DNA of 64,000 bases. Origin: Marsupella aquatica (Eukaryota; Marchantiophyta). The notes beneath the pieces were generated by a model. That model did not search any database. It saw nothing but the letters and a program-made list of their open reading frames with translations, and was not told where the DNA came from. Positions 11,101 to 21,337 of the stretch are shown here, piece after piece. Position numbers and translations under genes: made by a program. Numbering within the stretch: position 1 is the stretch's first letter; each line of letters starts with the position of its first letter. The DNA lies in the NCBI GenBank assembly GCA_973895155.1, contig OZ316898.1, positions 124,001 through 188,000 on the forward strand, given 5' to 3'.

Positions 11101-11644
11101 GCAAGGAATCTTTTTTTCCCATGCGAAGCTGGCCAATCTTTAATAGAGAACACTGTTCTGATCCAATGGCACGAAACTTCTGCAGCAATGCAGCTTGGAA
11201 TTGTGCCCAGGTAGTCCCGGGTGGTAACGAGTTGTACCATGGACGAGCTTCTCCCCGCATCACTCCCGGGAGGACAATTAGCTTAATGGCGTCTTCCCCA
11301 TTAGCTTTAGCAGTGGCTTCAAACTCATCCAACCATTCATTCGGATCATCCCCATGACGCCCTTTGAAAGGTCGATAATGAAATCACGATCGTTGCAATA
11401 TTTGTGGAGGCGCTTGAGCAGCGCGGGCCACCGGTGGAGCGGCTGCCATAGGTGGTGGTGGTGGTGGTGGTGGAACCGCAGCAGGGCCGGTCGAACCGGA
11501 CCCCGAAGGTCCCGGGGGTATGTTCATACATTGGGGCGATTGCGAGTCCTCCAAGCCCGATGAGTCGGAGCTTGTTGTGGTTGCACTTTCTCGTTCGCTG
11601 GTCAATCTCCTCAAGTAAGCTGCTTGAGAACGAGTGACGGGCAT
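8103..11644 (-). pseudogene. gag-pol: Gypsy element G1: gag, protease and RT N-terminal half
   Basis: A single minus-strand frame from ATG 11644, with a Pro/Ala-rich N-terminus. It is interrupted only by a TGA at 11384-11386 (a likely CGA-to-TGA change) and then stays open to the solo LTR at 8102. The order is: retrotransposon gag core (GEARPWYNSL...), a Ser/Lys/Arg low-complexity stretch, three CCHC zinc knuckles (WCSKC-, CYNCE-, CQVCK-), an aspartic protease with VDGGAGVNIM in place of the usual DTG/DSG, then RT (VFAWSHHDL, SDWVSPIVIVPKK, CQDYRKLN). Gag and pol are fused in frame. The other half of RT is at 3347-4594. The layout fits non-chromovirus plant Ty3/gypsy. Confidence 0.92.
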
Positions 11645-11735
11645 TTACTCATATAAATGCAATGGTTAGTACTACGTCCTGATGTATCCTGCCTAGGTGA
11701 ATACGCACATGTCTCCCCTCTACGATATGTAGAGT

Positions 11736-11755
11736 GCCCCCTCCATCTAGCACCA
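11736..11755 (-). promoter_or_regulatory. G1 primer-binding site
   Basis: The minus strand reads TGGTGCTAGATGGAGGGGGC, a few bases inside the left end of LTR2 and only about 90 bases upstream of the gag ATG. Element E has the same site with TGGCGC (50547-50563). I did not assign the primer tRNA. Confidence 0.65.
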
Positions 11756-11767
11756 AAACAAAGGCTA

Positions 11768-12714
11768 TGTCACGCCGTCGGCTTCGGCCTTAACTCAGAC
11801 TTTAGCTTAGACGGGCACATCCCTCGTAAATCTGAGGGTTCGGGCAGGAAGGGAAGCACGTAATACACCTTATTCTCGTAAACTAGCGCTAAGTGCACAT
11901 ACTGCTAAATACGGACACCTCCTAGGTATGGTTTATGTTCCGCTGCCGAAATGTACCTTAGTCGATAGCAGGATCGACCCCGGCTTAAGGGCTTCTAAGC
12001 CTTCGTGCTGTCCGCCTTCGATCCGGATTCGATGATACAGGTCCTCAACCCGTGCTCGCAACCACTTACCCGCAGGCTGCACCCTGTGCACGTCTCGGGT
12101 AGTGCGTTTGGCCTGGCGCTGCCACCCATATACAAGAAACCCACACACATATGCGCACACATGCATACAATCTCGATTTACACGAAGGAAAATGATGGGA
12201 AAGGATTTTACTACAAAGGGAACATATGCGTACACTTAATTGACCCGACAGCCCTGGAATGAACAGGTTCAAGGCCGAGGGTGCACACTACAACGGAGCC
12301 TGGCTCCGCACTCGCCCGGCGAGCTTAGTCCTACCCCCTCCCCTTGGTACTCTTTCATTCCCAGAGGTCGGGACTCCCCGCATATCCCGCGGATGTCCAA
12401 CTCTGAAACTAAAACCCCCCTGCCTCTACCGAGGGGTGCACTAAATACTAAGAGCCGAGGGATGGGGTGTCCTCTCGCCGAAGATTCGCTGACTAAGGTC
12501 CTAACTAAGCTGACAGTCAAGCCGGAAAACGGCTGTGTCTTATTAGAAGATCCTAACTAAGCTGACAGTCAGGCCGCAAAATGGCTGTGTCTTATTAGAA
12601 GATCCTAATCTACGCAGGTTGGATAGCAGGGCAGCACTGCTGTACCTAAGGCAGGTGCCTGTCCCAAGAGCCTGACTAAGCCAATCCTAATCCTAATCTA
12701 TTCCTACTCCACCG
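11768..12714 (-). repeat. LTR2 3' non-coding part
   Basis: About 0.95 kb between the LTR2 gene and the LTR end. No supported ORF. It contains a 52-bp tandem duplication, 12499-12550 and 12551-12602, with about three differences. Confidence 0.6.
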
Positions 12715-14746
12715 CTAATGCCTGGCACGCTTGCCAGAGCCGCCCAAATAGGAACGGCCATCCCGCTGCCTTCGAAGCCTGTCATTGTCCGCTTTGAGGA
12801 GCTGGACCTGGTCCAGCAGAGATTCATTCTCTCGCCTCGCCGCGTCCGTCTCCTCTGCTGCCTCCTGACATGCCTCCTCCAGCTGCTGGGCGTCGCTCAT
12901 CAGTTTACCCGCCAGCTGGTCCTGCTTCTCGGCCTCGGTTTGGAGCCGCGCCATCTCGGCCTGCAGCGTTGCTATCTCCGCCGTGTCCCGCTGGGCTCGC
13001 TCCTCGGCCTCCTCCAGGTCTTTCTGCCAAGTGACAGCTTGTTTCTTCAAACTGTCAATCTGGTTCCGGAGTCGTGTAATCTCGGCCTCGTTCCCAGCTT
13101 TGGCCTGTTCGGCTAGGGCGGTAAGAGCGTGCGCCTTTGCTAACAACTCATCGGCGGCTGCAACCTTGGGTCGTAGTTGCAGAAGCTCAGCCTCTTGAGC
13201 CGCCACTTCATTCTTTAGGTACACGGACTCCACCCGGTACCGCTCTATCCTCTGAAGGGCCTCCGACTGGGCTCGACCTGCCTTTACTGCGGCAACCAAC
13301 TCCTGATTGAAGAAACAGGCTACCTTCCGGGCCATGAACTCCCCGATATCTCAGGCAATTTGATGAGAGAAATCTCCCAGAAGCCCGTTCAGAAACGTAC
13401 CCTGTACGAAGAGTTCCGGGTGGTCCAAGTTGTGCCTGTCCGGATTGGGCACGGGCAGACGTCAACACGCGCGGGGGTCGGGGCAGTGACGTCCAGCCCT
13501 GGGGACATAACGTTGGAAGGGGCTGGAGTGTCCTCCTGCAGCAATGTCCGGTTCTCCGGAATTGCCACCGGTGGGTCCTTGGGAGACCCGGGCTCGGGTA
13601 AGACCTCTGCCGTACCAACTTCTGTACTTAGCCCGGCTAGTTGGGTCGCATCAACGGTTGCGACAACCGACCCATCCGGCGCCTCCTCGGTTACGATTAC
13701 AGCCATTTGTGGAGGTGGGGTGGGTGAAGCTGGCGTGTCCGCTGGACTTCGGGCCTCGGGTTGGGGCCGTCTCTCCAATGCCAGAAAAACCCACCTAGCT
13801 GGGACCAGCTTTGTAACGTTGATGCGGGGAAGGGTTCGTCGATCAAACCGGGCGTACCACTCAAGAATGATTTCGATGTGGCTAGCGAAATACGCCTTCC
13901 CGCCAATTACAGCGTCTTCCTTCGCCGCTCCATTTCTTCATGGAATTTCTTAGCGAAGTACGACGCCCATTTCCTAGGTCGATAGTTCTCGACCTGGATA
14001 ACCTGGGCGGCGGAGATCTCCCCCCGGGGTTCCATCATGTGGAGAGCGTACCGTTGGAACTCCAGCCGCTCAGCTATCTCGGGCATGAGGCAGGTCCTCA
14101 TCACAAACCCGTTGTCTACTGCTCCCTCTGAGGGAAAAATTGAAGATAGGTACTTGGCTCCCTTGCCCCCGAGAGCCCGTGATTCGACTCGATGGTCACC
14201 TTCGGGTAACCCGAAGATCATCTTGAGCCGTTCTTCTGTGAGGGACATATTCCTTCCCCGTAGCCGAGTCTGTTGACGTACGTCGTCATAATTCTTGACG
14301 AATTCTGTCATGTCCTCCCCGTAGTACCTGCAAGTGTTCCAGGGGAGAGAGGTGAGGTGCTCAAATCCCTGAGTCTTCAGGTACACCGCATGCTTGGGAT
14401 GGAGGATGTTGCTGTGAACGTTTTCCCCCATGCGGTGCATTGTCACCTTGGCTACGGCTACCGTGGCCAATGGTAACCCGGATGCAGTGGCGGATTCCTT
14501 CCTCTTCTTTCCCCGTGACTGGCTCGGGGAAGGTGATACTTCCCCATCCTCCCGATCGGGCTTGGGTAGTACCACTGCCGTTGGTAACGGGCCCGGGGCG
14601 GCCACGGTCACCATGTTGTCTGCTGGGGCCGCTCCTGGGGTCAGAGCAGGGGGTGGGGACGATATAGTGTCGGCCCCCCGAGCGCTTGTTCCTCTGGGCC
14701 GCCTGGTCAAGGGTGGGGTAGCCTCGTCGTCATCGCTAAGATCCAC
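12715..14746 (-). pseudogene. LTR2-encoded protein (LPW/GLP-G/NGF-C domain plus coiled coil), broken
   Basis: Three minus-strand frames read on from each other. 13907-14746 has an acidic and Pro-rich N-terminus, a KKRKES basic patch, then LTSLPWNTCRYY, LRGRNMSLTEERL, IFGLPEGD and NGFVMRTC. After a frameshift near 13910, 13389-13905 continues through a WYARFDRRTLPRINV stretch into a Pro/Thr/Val-rich linker. After a second frameshift near 13430 and a TGA near 13355, 12715-13335 encodes about 150 residues of Glu/Ala/Leu coiled coil ending in GKRARH. Layout and landmarks match the LTR1 gene, although the sequences are far apart. No ATG lies in frame upstream of 14746; an in-frame stop is immediately upstream, so the original start may be spliced or lost. 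Function unknown. Confidence 0.7.
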
Positions 14747-14861
14747 AGCGTTGATGACGGAGCGTACCTATGCTGGCTGGGTGATAGGTGGTGGGGTTTG
14801 GCTAGGCTGCGGCTGAGGCTGAAGCGGAAGCTGAGCCTGAGGTTGAGGCTGGGGTTGCATG
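14747..14861 (-). other. LTR2 Gln/Pro-rich segment next to copia insertion
   Basis: A short minus-strand stretch of Pro-Gln dipeptide coding (PQPQPQ) directly upstream of the LTR2 gene, cut by the copia insertion. It may be leader or the start of the gene; the frame is not continuous with 14746. Confidence 0.4.
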
Positions 14862-15209
14862 TGTTGAGCATAGACGACGATCGCAACGGCAAGCCCATGA
14901 ACCATCCAACGCACAATAGTCGACACAAGAGATACGTGGTTCACCTCCTTGAGGCTACGTCCACGGGAACACACAAGAGAGCTTTACTGAACTCTAAGCC
15001 CGTCGGCTATACCGAGTCTCCACATGTAAGCTCTCCCTATCTCTCAAGTGGCTCCATAACAATGAGCCTTGGTTCTACCTCTCCAAGCACACATGCCTCT
15101 TATGATATAGTGTGCAACTTAGTTGTACCTAACCACGTAGTTGTACCAACCCACGTTGTTGTACCAACCACGTCATACCTAACCTAGACGTAAGAGTAAA
15201 TACCCAACA
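14862..15209 (-). repeat. Copia 3' LTR (348 bp)
   Basis: Left-hand LTR, TGTTGAG...CCCAACA, downstream of pol in element orientation. It carries about three units of the 18-bp GTTGTAC(C)TAACCAC repeat near its end. Confidence 0.95.
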
Positions 15210-15225
15210 ATCTTCCCCTTGACTC
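15210..15225 (-). promoter_or_regulatory. Copia polypurine tract
   Basis: The minus strand reads gagtcaaggggaaga directly against the 3' LTR, the expected plus-strand primer for reverse transcription. Confidence 0.75.
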
Positions 15226-15400
15226 TGGTCTAGGGGAGAGTAATACTGCCAATGTATATGATCCCTCAGCGGGAAGTTCTGGACAGAAACCAAACCGGTT
15301 TCCCTCTCTAACTAGAGCAAACCAGAACTAAGCCGTAGCCTAATACATAGGAATGAGGAAGAGCATATATCAGTAATTACAATGAATGTTTAAGAAAACT

Positions 15401-18400
15401 CTACTTGTGATGCAATTGCAAAACCTGCAATACGTCACGGTGTCTAGAGAAACTCTCCAAAGGAATCACTTTGGTAAATGCGTCAGCCGGGTTGAGTTTA
15501 CCATCAATCTTGACTAGCTCAAACAAATTATCAGACACAGCCTGCCTGATAAAATGGTACCTGACGTCAATGTGCTTCACTCTGCTGTCCATCACCTGGT
15601 TCACAGCAAGGTGGAGCGCACTTTGACTATCACAATGGAGCTTCACATTCCCCTGTGGCAATCCCATTTCAGTGATAAGTCTATCCAACCAAATCGCTTC
15701 CTTTGCTGCTTCCGCAGCTGCAACATACTCCGCTTCTGTAGTAGACTGAGCAATACACTTCTGCAAAGTAGACCTCCAACTTATGCATCCACCGCCAAGT
15801 GTGAACATGTATCCTGTTGTTGATCTCCTTCGGTCCAAATCTTGTCCATAGTCAGAATCTACATAGCCAATCAATGATCTAGCATTCTTTGCATTCGCAT
15901 CAAATAAAAGACCATGATCCACGGTACCCTTCAAGTACCTGATAATCCACTTCACTGCTTCCCAGTGTACCTTCCCTGGATTCGACATGTACCTGCTCAC
16001 CTTGCCCATAGCCATGGCAAGATCAGGTCTAGTGCAAGTCATCAAATACATGAGACTCCCCACTGCCTTGTCATATGGAACCTTTGACATCAACCCCTTC
16101 TCTGTGTCATCCGTAGGACAGAACGCTGATGATAACTTGAAGTGTGGAGCCAACGGGGTACTTACTGGCTTGCTATTCTCCATGTTGAACCTTGCAATTA
16201 CCTTCCTCGCATAACTGCTCTGCGTCAACCATAGCTTGCCAGCCTCCAAGTCCCTAGTGATCTTCATACCCAAAATCCTCTTAGCTGGCCCTAAGTCCTT
16301 CATCTTAAACTCTGCACTAAGCAGTGCCTTGAGCTTAACAATCTCAGACCTATCCTTGGCTGCAATTAGCATGTCATCCACATAAAGTACTAAAACAATG
16401 AACCCAAAGACAACATTCTTCACCGGTTTCAAATACACACAAGGGTCAAATACACTTCTGTGAAAACCTTGTGACCGAATCCAATCGTCAAACCGCTTGT
16501 TCCACTGTCTTGGTGACTGCTTCAACCCATACAAGGATTTCAGCAATCTGCAAACCAATTCCTTCTGTCCTCTCTTCACAAAACCTAGCGGTTGTCTCAT
16601 GAAGATCACCTCTTCCAATGTGCCATAGAGGAAAGCTGTGACAACATCCATCTGATCTAGGAGCAGACCAAACATTACAACAAGTACACACAATAGTCGT
16701 ATTGTAGAGTACTTAGCAACTGGTGAGAAGACCTCATTGTAATCCACACCTTTCTCTTGTGTGAATCCCTTTGCTACCAATCTAGCCTTGTAGACCTTCG
16801 ATCCACCTCCTATGGAATTATCCTTCAGCTTGTAAATCCACTTGCTGTCCACCACTTGCTGACCCTTAGGCAGCTTAACAAGCTCCCAAGTTTTGTTGTC
16901 CTTTAGTGACTGCATCTCCGTTTGCATTGCTGCAGTCCACTTCTGCTTCTCTTTTGAAGCACTTGCCTCATGAAATGAAGAAGGTTCTCCTTCTTCCAAA
17001 ATTAACGCATCACCCTCATCATCAGCTGTAAAATCATCCTCTTGCAGTTGAGATGAATCAACCCACTGTCCATACCTTGATGGAGCGCGTACAGTGCGAC
17101 CAGATGTTCTTCTAGCCGATGACTCCGGTTGATCTGCGTGTGCTGGTACAATTTGAAGCTCAACAGCATCCACTTGTTGCTCACCAGCATCAACAAACTC
17201 CTCTGGTTCCTCTGGCACAGGAACCAGCTCCATAATTGGAGCAACTCCTTCTCTCCGGTCATGCACCTCATAACCAATCTCCCCCTCAACGAGATCCGGG
17301 ATAGGAGATTTTCCTTTGTCAGTACGGGAGACCTGAGTATTCTCCCCCTCCTTCAATAATCTGGATTCATTGAAGGAAACATCCCTACTGACAACGAGCT
17401 TACAGGCAATAGGATCCCATAGCCTATAGGCTTTCACACCACTCTGGTACCCAAGAAAAACACATTTCCTGGAGGTAGGATCCAACTTGGTCCTATTCTG
17501 CTTTGGTGTGAGAGCATATGCATCACTTCCAAAAATTACCAAGCCATGATAGTCTGCTTGCCGCTTATAGCGCATCTCAAACGGCGTTTTGAAATTGATA
17601 GCACTAGAAGGAGAAAGATTTACCAAATAAGCTGCGGTATTGACAGCTTCTGCCCAAAATTCTTGTGGTAAACCTGATTGGCTCAACATACTCCGTGACC
17701 GCTCCAACAGTGTCCGATTGAGCCTCTCAGCGACACCATTCTGCTGCGGAGTATAAACTGTGGTGAGATGGCGAGTTATCCCCTGTTCTGAACAGTACTC
17801 TTCAAATTCCATTGAAGTGTACTCCCCGCCGTTGTCTGACCTCAGACTCTTCACCCTTGTATCCAAACACTTGATCGTGTTTCCAGTCTGATTCTCCACC
17901 TGGGCCTTCCACTTCTTAAAAATGGACAAGACATCAGACTTATGCGTCATGAAATAAATCCACACAAATCTTGAGTAATCATCAATAAATGATACATAGT
18001 ACAACTTTCCAGAGTGTGAGGGAGTCGGGGATGGACCCCACACGTCACTATGTATGTACTCAAGAACCGCTTTGGAACGATGAGTTCCAACACCAAAAGC
18101 ACGACGATGCTGCTTTCCAAGAATGCAATGCTCACAAAACTCTAATTTACAAGATTGCAAATCAGAAATGAGTCCATTCTTCCGTAAGATAGCCAAACCC
18201 TTCTCACTCATGTGGCCTAGCCGTGAATGCCACAGTTGAGTCATCTCCTCGTGAGACTTGGTTACATTGGCCTCTCCACATACAGTATTGCCCTGTAACA
18301 CATACAAATTCTTTTGTCTACTCCCCTTCAAAATCACTGTCTCTCCCGACCTGACTTGAAGTTCACCATCAATAACGCTCCATTGATGACCATTTGAATC

Positions 18401-18667
18401 CAACACACCGAGTGAAATCAGATTCTTACGCATGCCAGGTACATACCTGACTCCGGACACTGTGCGCACAGCGCCATCAAACATTTGAATCTTCACAGAC
18501 CCAATTCCCTCAATTTGACAGGAGTGATCATTTCCCATCAGAACTGAACCGTTTGAAATAGAGTAAGAACTGAAAAACTCACGAATGTAACAAATATGAA
18601 AAGAGCAAGCACAATCAAGAATCCACACATCATCTGCTCTCCTAGATGACGTGCACAGGGCATACAC
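15401..18667 (-). CDS. pol: Copia pol: protease, integrase, RT, RNase H
   Basis: A 1,088-codon uninterrupted frame. Near the N-terminus is the protease block WILDCACSFHIC, where copia families usually have D-S-G or D-S-A, so the active site may be impaired. Next come the integrase zinc finger (WHSRLGHMSEKG...CEHCILGK), the integrase core (HSDVWGPS, SDNGGEY, ERLNRTLLERSRS), RT with the YVDDML active site, and RNase H (ADAFTK near the C-terminus). It lies in the same frame as gag, separated by one TGA at 18674-18676. The listed start is a GTG inside that shared frame, so it marks where the open stretch begins rather than a real initiation codon. The protein would be made by readthrough or is cut off by a mutation. 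Confidence 0.93.
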   Translation of the reverse strand: MYALCTSSRRADDVWILDCACSFHICYIREFFSSYSISNGSVLMGNDHSCQIEGIGSVKIQMFDGAVRTVSGVRYVPGMRKNLISLGVLDSNGHQWSVIDGELQVRSGETVILKGSRQKNLYVLQGNTVCGEANVTKSHEEMTQLWHSRLGHMSEKGLAILRKNGLISDLQSCKLEFCEHCILGKQHRRAFGVGTHRSKAVLEYIHSDVWGPSPTPSHSGKLYYVSFIDDYSRFVWIYFMTHKSDVLSIFKKWKAQVENQTGNTIKCLDTRVKSLRSDNGGEYTSMEFEEYCSEQGITRHLTTVYTPQQNGVAERLNRTLLERSRSMLSQSGLPQEFWAEAVNTAAYLVNLSPSSAINFKTPFEMRYKRQADYHGLVIFGSDAYALTPKQNRTKLDPTSRKCVFLGYQSGVKAYRLWDPIACKLVVSRDVSFNESRLLKEGENTQVSRTDKGKSPIPDLVEGEIGYEVHDRREGVAPIMELVPVPEEPEEFVDAGEQQVDAVELQIVPAHADQPESSARRTSGRTVRAPSRYGQWVDSSQLQEDDFTADDEGDALILEEGEPSSFHEASASKEKQKWTAAMQTEMQSLKDNKTWELVKLPKGQQVVDSKWIYKLKDNSIGGGSKVYKARLVAKGFTQEKGVDYNEVFSPVAKYSTIRLLCVLVVMFGLLLDQMDVVTAFLYGTLEEVIFMRQPLGFVKRGQKELVCRLLKSLYGLKQSPRQWNKRFDDWIRSQGFHRSVFDPCVYLKPVKNVVFGFIVLVLYVDDMLIAAKDRSEIVKLKALLSAEFKMKDLGPAKRILGMKITRDLEAGKLWLTQSSYARKVIARFNMENSKPVSTPLAPHFKLSSAFCPTDDTEKGLMSKVPYDKAVGSLMYLMTCTRPDLAMAMGKVSRYMSNPGKVHWEAVKWIIRYLKGTVDHGLLFDANAKNARSLIGYVDSDYGQDLDRRRSTTGYMFTLGGGCISWRSTLQKCIAQSTTEAEYVAAAEAAKEAIWLDRLITEMGLPQGNVKLHCDSQSALHLAVNQVMDSRVKHIDVRYHFIRQAVSDNLFELVKIDGKLNPADAFTKVIPLESFSRHRDVLQVLQLHHK

Positions 18668-18673
18668 CCAGCT

Positions 18674-19708
18674 TCATAAAACATACTCATCATTGAGTAA
18701 ATCAGCTTCTCCATCAGCCCTAGCCACATTTGCCGATGAAGTTTCCGCTGCCTTTCCCTTACAGTCTCGCTTGAAGTGTCCAACTTGGTTGCACTTCCAA
18801 CATGTCACCTGCCTCCTCTGAGGGGATTTACCCTTGGACTTAGATCTGGATTTAGATCTAAACTGGGTTCTACGGTCCCCAGTTGGTCGCTGCATACTCC
18901 TCCCACGGTTAACATTGAGGGCAGCACCAGATGATGAAGGCTGTGACGTGATGTGCATCTTCTGCTGAAGATCATCACTAAGCAGAGAACTTACCACGTC
19001 ATTGTATGAAATGGTATCCCTATCACGATGCAACAACACTCGTGATAGGGACTGGTAAGATGGAGGCAATGAACTAAGAAGCTGCAGAGCCTTCGTCTCA
19101 TCATTCAAAGTCTCCCCAAGGTTTTCCAAGTCAACGACCATGTCGTTGAAAGCATCCACATGGTCTTGCAACTTCGTACCAGATTCCTTCATCCTGAAAC
19201 TCATCAGTTTGTAGGAAGTGTAGAGCCGGTTCGACAACTCCTTGCGGTGATACTTGCTCTGCAATTCCGCAAATAAGGACATGCAATCCTTATGTGCACC
19301 CAACTGCTTGATGATGGGAGGCATGAGATAGAGTGTAACACACCACACTCCCTGCTCCTGCATGCGGTCCCATTGTTTCTCATCAACATCGTCTTCACGA
19401 GGGCTCAGCAGTTGGCCCATCCCTGACGCATAAAGCACTCCCTTCACCTGCTTCTCCCATAGCAAGTAGTCAGAGCGCCCATCATACTTTGTCACTTCAT
19501 ACTTGGGTCCCCCAAGCTTGAAAGTCCCCATCTTCTTCTTTACCGTGAGCTCCGGTAGTAGTACTGCTTCCTCCACCACACGCCGCACCGGTGATGGTAT
19601 CGGTGTCACGTGCTCTTCCTCCTGCTCCTCTCTCTGCCCCTGAAACCTCCGCGGTGACCCTCGTGCTTCAAGTTCCACGTCTTCGAAAAACTCCTCCGAA
19701 TCACTCAT
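18674..19708 (-). CDS. gag: Copia gag
   Basis: 344 codons from an ATG. An acidic N-terminus is followed by a copia-type gag core (YDGRSDYLLWEKQVKGVL, LSSLPPSYQSL), an Arg/Ser/Lys-rich stretch and a CCHC zinc knuckle CWKCNQVGHFKRDC, then a short tail ending at TGA 18674-18676. It forms the virus-like particle and binds genomic RNA. The frame downstream of the stop continues into pol with no shift. Confidence 0.93.
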   Translation of the reverse strand: MSDSEEFFEDVELEARGSPRRFQGQREEQEEEHVTPIPSPVRRVVEEAVLLPELTVKKKMGTFKLGGPKYEVTKYDGRSDYLLWEKQVKGVLYASGMGQLLSPREDDVDEKQWDRMQEQGVWCVTLYLMPPIIKQLGAHKDCMSLFAELQSKYHRKELSNRLYTSYKLMSFRMKESGTKLQDHVDAFNDMVVDLENLGETLNDETKALQLLSSLPPSYQSLSRVLLHRDRDTISYNDVVSSLLSDDLQQKMHITSQPSSSGAALNVNRGRSMQRPTGDRRTQFRSKSRSKSKGKSPQRRQVTCWKCNQVGHFKRDCKGKAAETSSANVARADGEADLLNDEYVL

Positions 19709-20849
19709 ATGAGAAAGTCACAAAAAATGTTGTTTTTCACAACTTCTCAAAAAACTCGAAACTCAACACCGCCGCGTAGCCCACAAAGCTAGGAGTCCAA
19801 TACTGAAAACCGAAATCAAAATCGAAATTTGACGGAAAAGTTATTCAAATTTCGGTCGAGGTGGGTAAAACCTTGGGAAACTCCCCCGTTTTGACCACCT
19901 CAGGGAATAACCGAAATACCAAGTACAACCCGTTGTCGGAATTGCGATGTGATTGGTGCGCTGCATTGCCAACTTCAATGGCTACGACCTCGCCAAAAAA
20001 TAACCAAAAAAGTTACCGTTCGGCGGATGAAATCTTTGTCGGACGGTCAAAAAATAGCTCTCTGGTTTTTTGGAATATTCTATGACCCTTGTACAGGCCC
20101 TGTGGGAATTTTGGAAGAACAATCGAGGGGCTGACATGTGTCCTCGAACCCCCAAAACCCCCTACCACCCTTCGTCGTCGAAATCTGGTCGCGCGCGCAG
20201 AAAATACACACGGCAGAATGTACCCCTCGACACCAAACGCAAGATATCTCACTCGGGTTTTGACTAAATCAAGATCCGATTTCAGATTTGGAAACTAGAC
20301 TCCGAGACGATGAAGATCGATATAAGAAGCACCCAAAACAAGGAAAGAACGAGGGAGAAAAAAATTGGTAAAGATGACAGATTTCTCTCAATTGCCATAG
20401 CCAATTTCGAATCAGTTTTTCAAAGAGAAAAAAAATGGTACCTTGTCAACAACGAATGTTGATCAATTGCACTTGGTGCCGTCACCAAGTCCAACAAGGT
20501 AATTGATTTTGCTTAGCCTTCCTCTTTGCATCAAAGAGCCAATCCCGGACTCAAAAACAATCGTCTTGCCTCAATCTCTCCGTTGAGTCAAAACACTTGA
20601 CGCTTCTCCCTCCGAGTCGATTGCCAACTTTCTTCACAAAATCCAGAACGACGAAAACTTAGATCTCTCTGCACCACGAGCTCCGTTCAACGATTTCTTC
20701 ACACCGTTAGAAAGCTCTTGCCCTGATCTATCCGTTGAGCCCATAAACTCCAAGTTCCATGCGATGGAACTCTGGAAAATCCACCAACACTCAACGCTGG
20801 AAAAACCGTCATGAAATCCCGTCACGAACACATGTCACCTCCCAAGCAT
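19709..20849 (-). other. Copia 5' leader
   Basis: 1.1 kb between PBS and gag ATG. It is AT-richer than the coding part and has no supported ORF; small frames here have no coding character. Confidence 0.6.
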
Positions 20850-20861
20850 GCTCTGATACCA
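20850..20861 (-). promoter_or_regulatory. Copia primer-binding site (tRNA-iMet)
   Basis: The minus strand reads TGGTATCAGAGC, the standard complement of the plant initiator tRNA-Met 3' end, two bases from the 5' LTR. Confidence 0.95.
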
Positions 20862-20863
20862 AT

Positions 20864-21337
20864 TGTTGAGCATAGACGACGATCGCAACGGCAAGCCCAT
20901 GAACCATCCAACGCACAATAGTCGACACAAGAGATACGTGGTTCACCTCCTTGAGGCTACGTCCACGGGAACACACAAGAGAGCTTTACTGAACTCTAAG
21001 CCCGTCGGCTATACCGAGTCTCCACATGTAAGCTCTCCCTATCTCTCAAGTGGCTCCATAACAATGAGCCTTGGTTCTACCTCTCCAAGCACACATGCCT
21101 CTTATGATATAGTGTGCAACTTAGTTGTACCTAACCACATAGTTGTACCTAACCACATAGTTGTACCTAATCACGTAGTTGTACCTAACCACATAGTTGT
21201 ACCTAATCACGTAGTTGTACCTAACCACATAGTTGTACCTAATCACGTAGTTGTACCTAACCACGTAGTTGTACCAACCCACGTTGTTGTACCAACCACG
21301 TCATACCTAACCTAGACGTAAGAGTAAATACCCAACA
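20864..21337 (-). repeat. Copia 5' LTR (474 bp) with 18-bp tandem array
   Basis: Same ends as the left LTR, but 126 bp longer. The extra length is an array at about 21125-21270 of the unit GTTGTACCTAACCACATA with small variants. 126 bp equals seven units. Confidence 0.95.

Larger units (their letters stand above)
14862..21337 (-). mobile_element. Copia element (Tork/Tnt1-like), full length
   Basis: A 6,476-bp minus-strand Ty1/copia element in LTR2. The LTRs start TGTTGAGCATAG and end ACCCAACA, with GCATG on the left and ACATG on the right (one mismatch) as the target duplication. From right to left come LTR, iMet PBS, leader, gag (18674-19708), pol (15401-18667), polypurine tract and LTR. 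The LTRs look identical apart from seven extra 18-bp units in the right one, so the insertion is recent. Only one in-frame stop separates gag from pol. Confidence 0.95.

Noticed and set aside
11445-11480. GGT trinucleotide run as a microsatellite of note
   Set aside because: It encodes the poly-Pro part of G1 Gag on the minus strand, ordinary for this protein.
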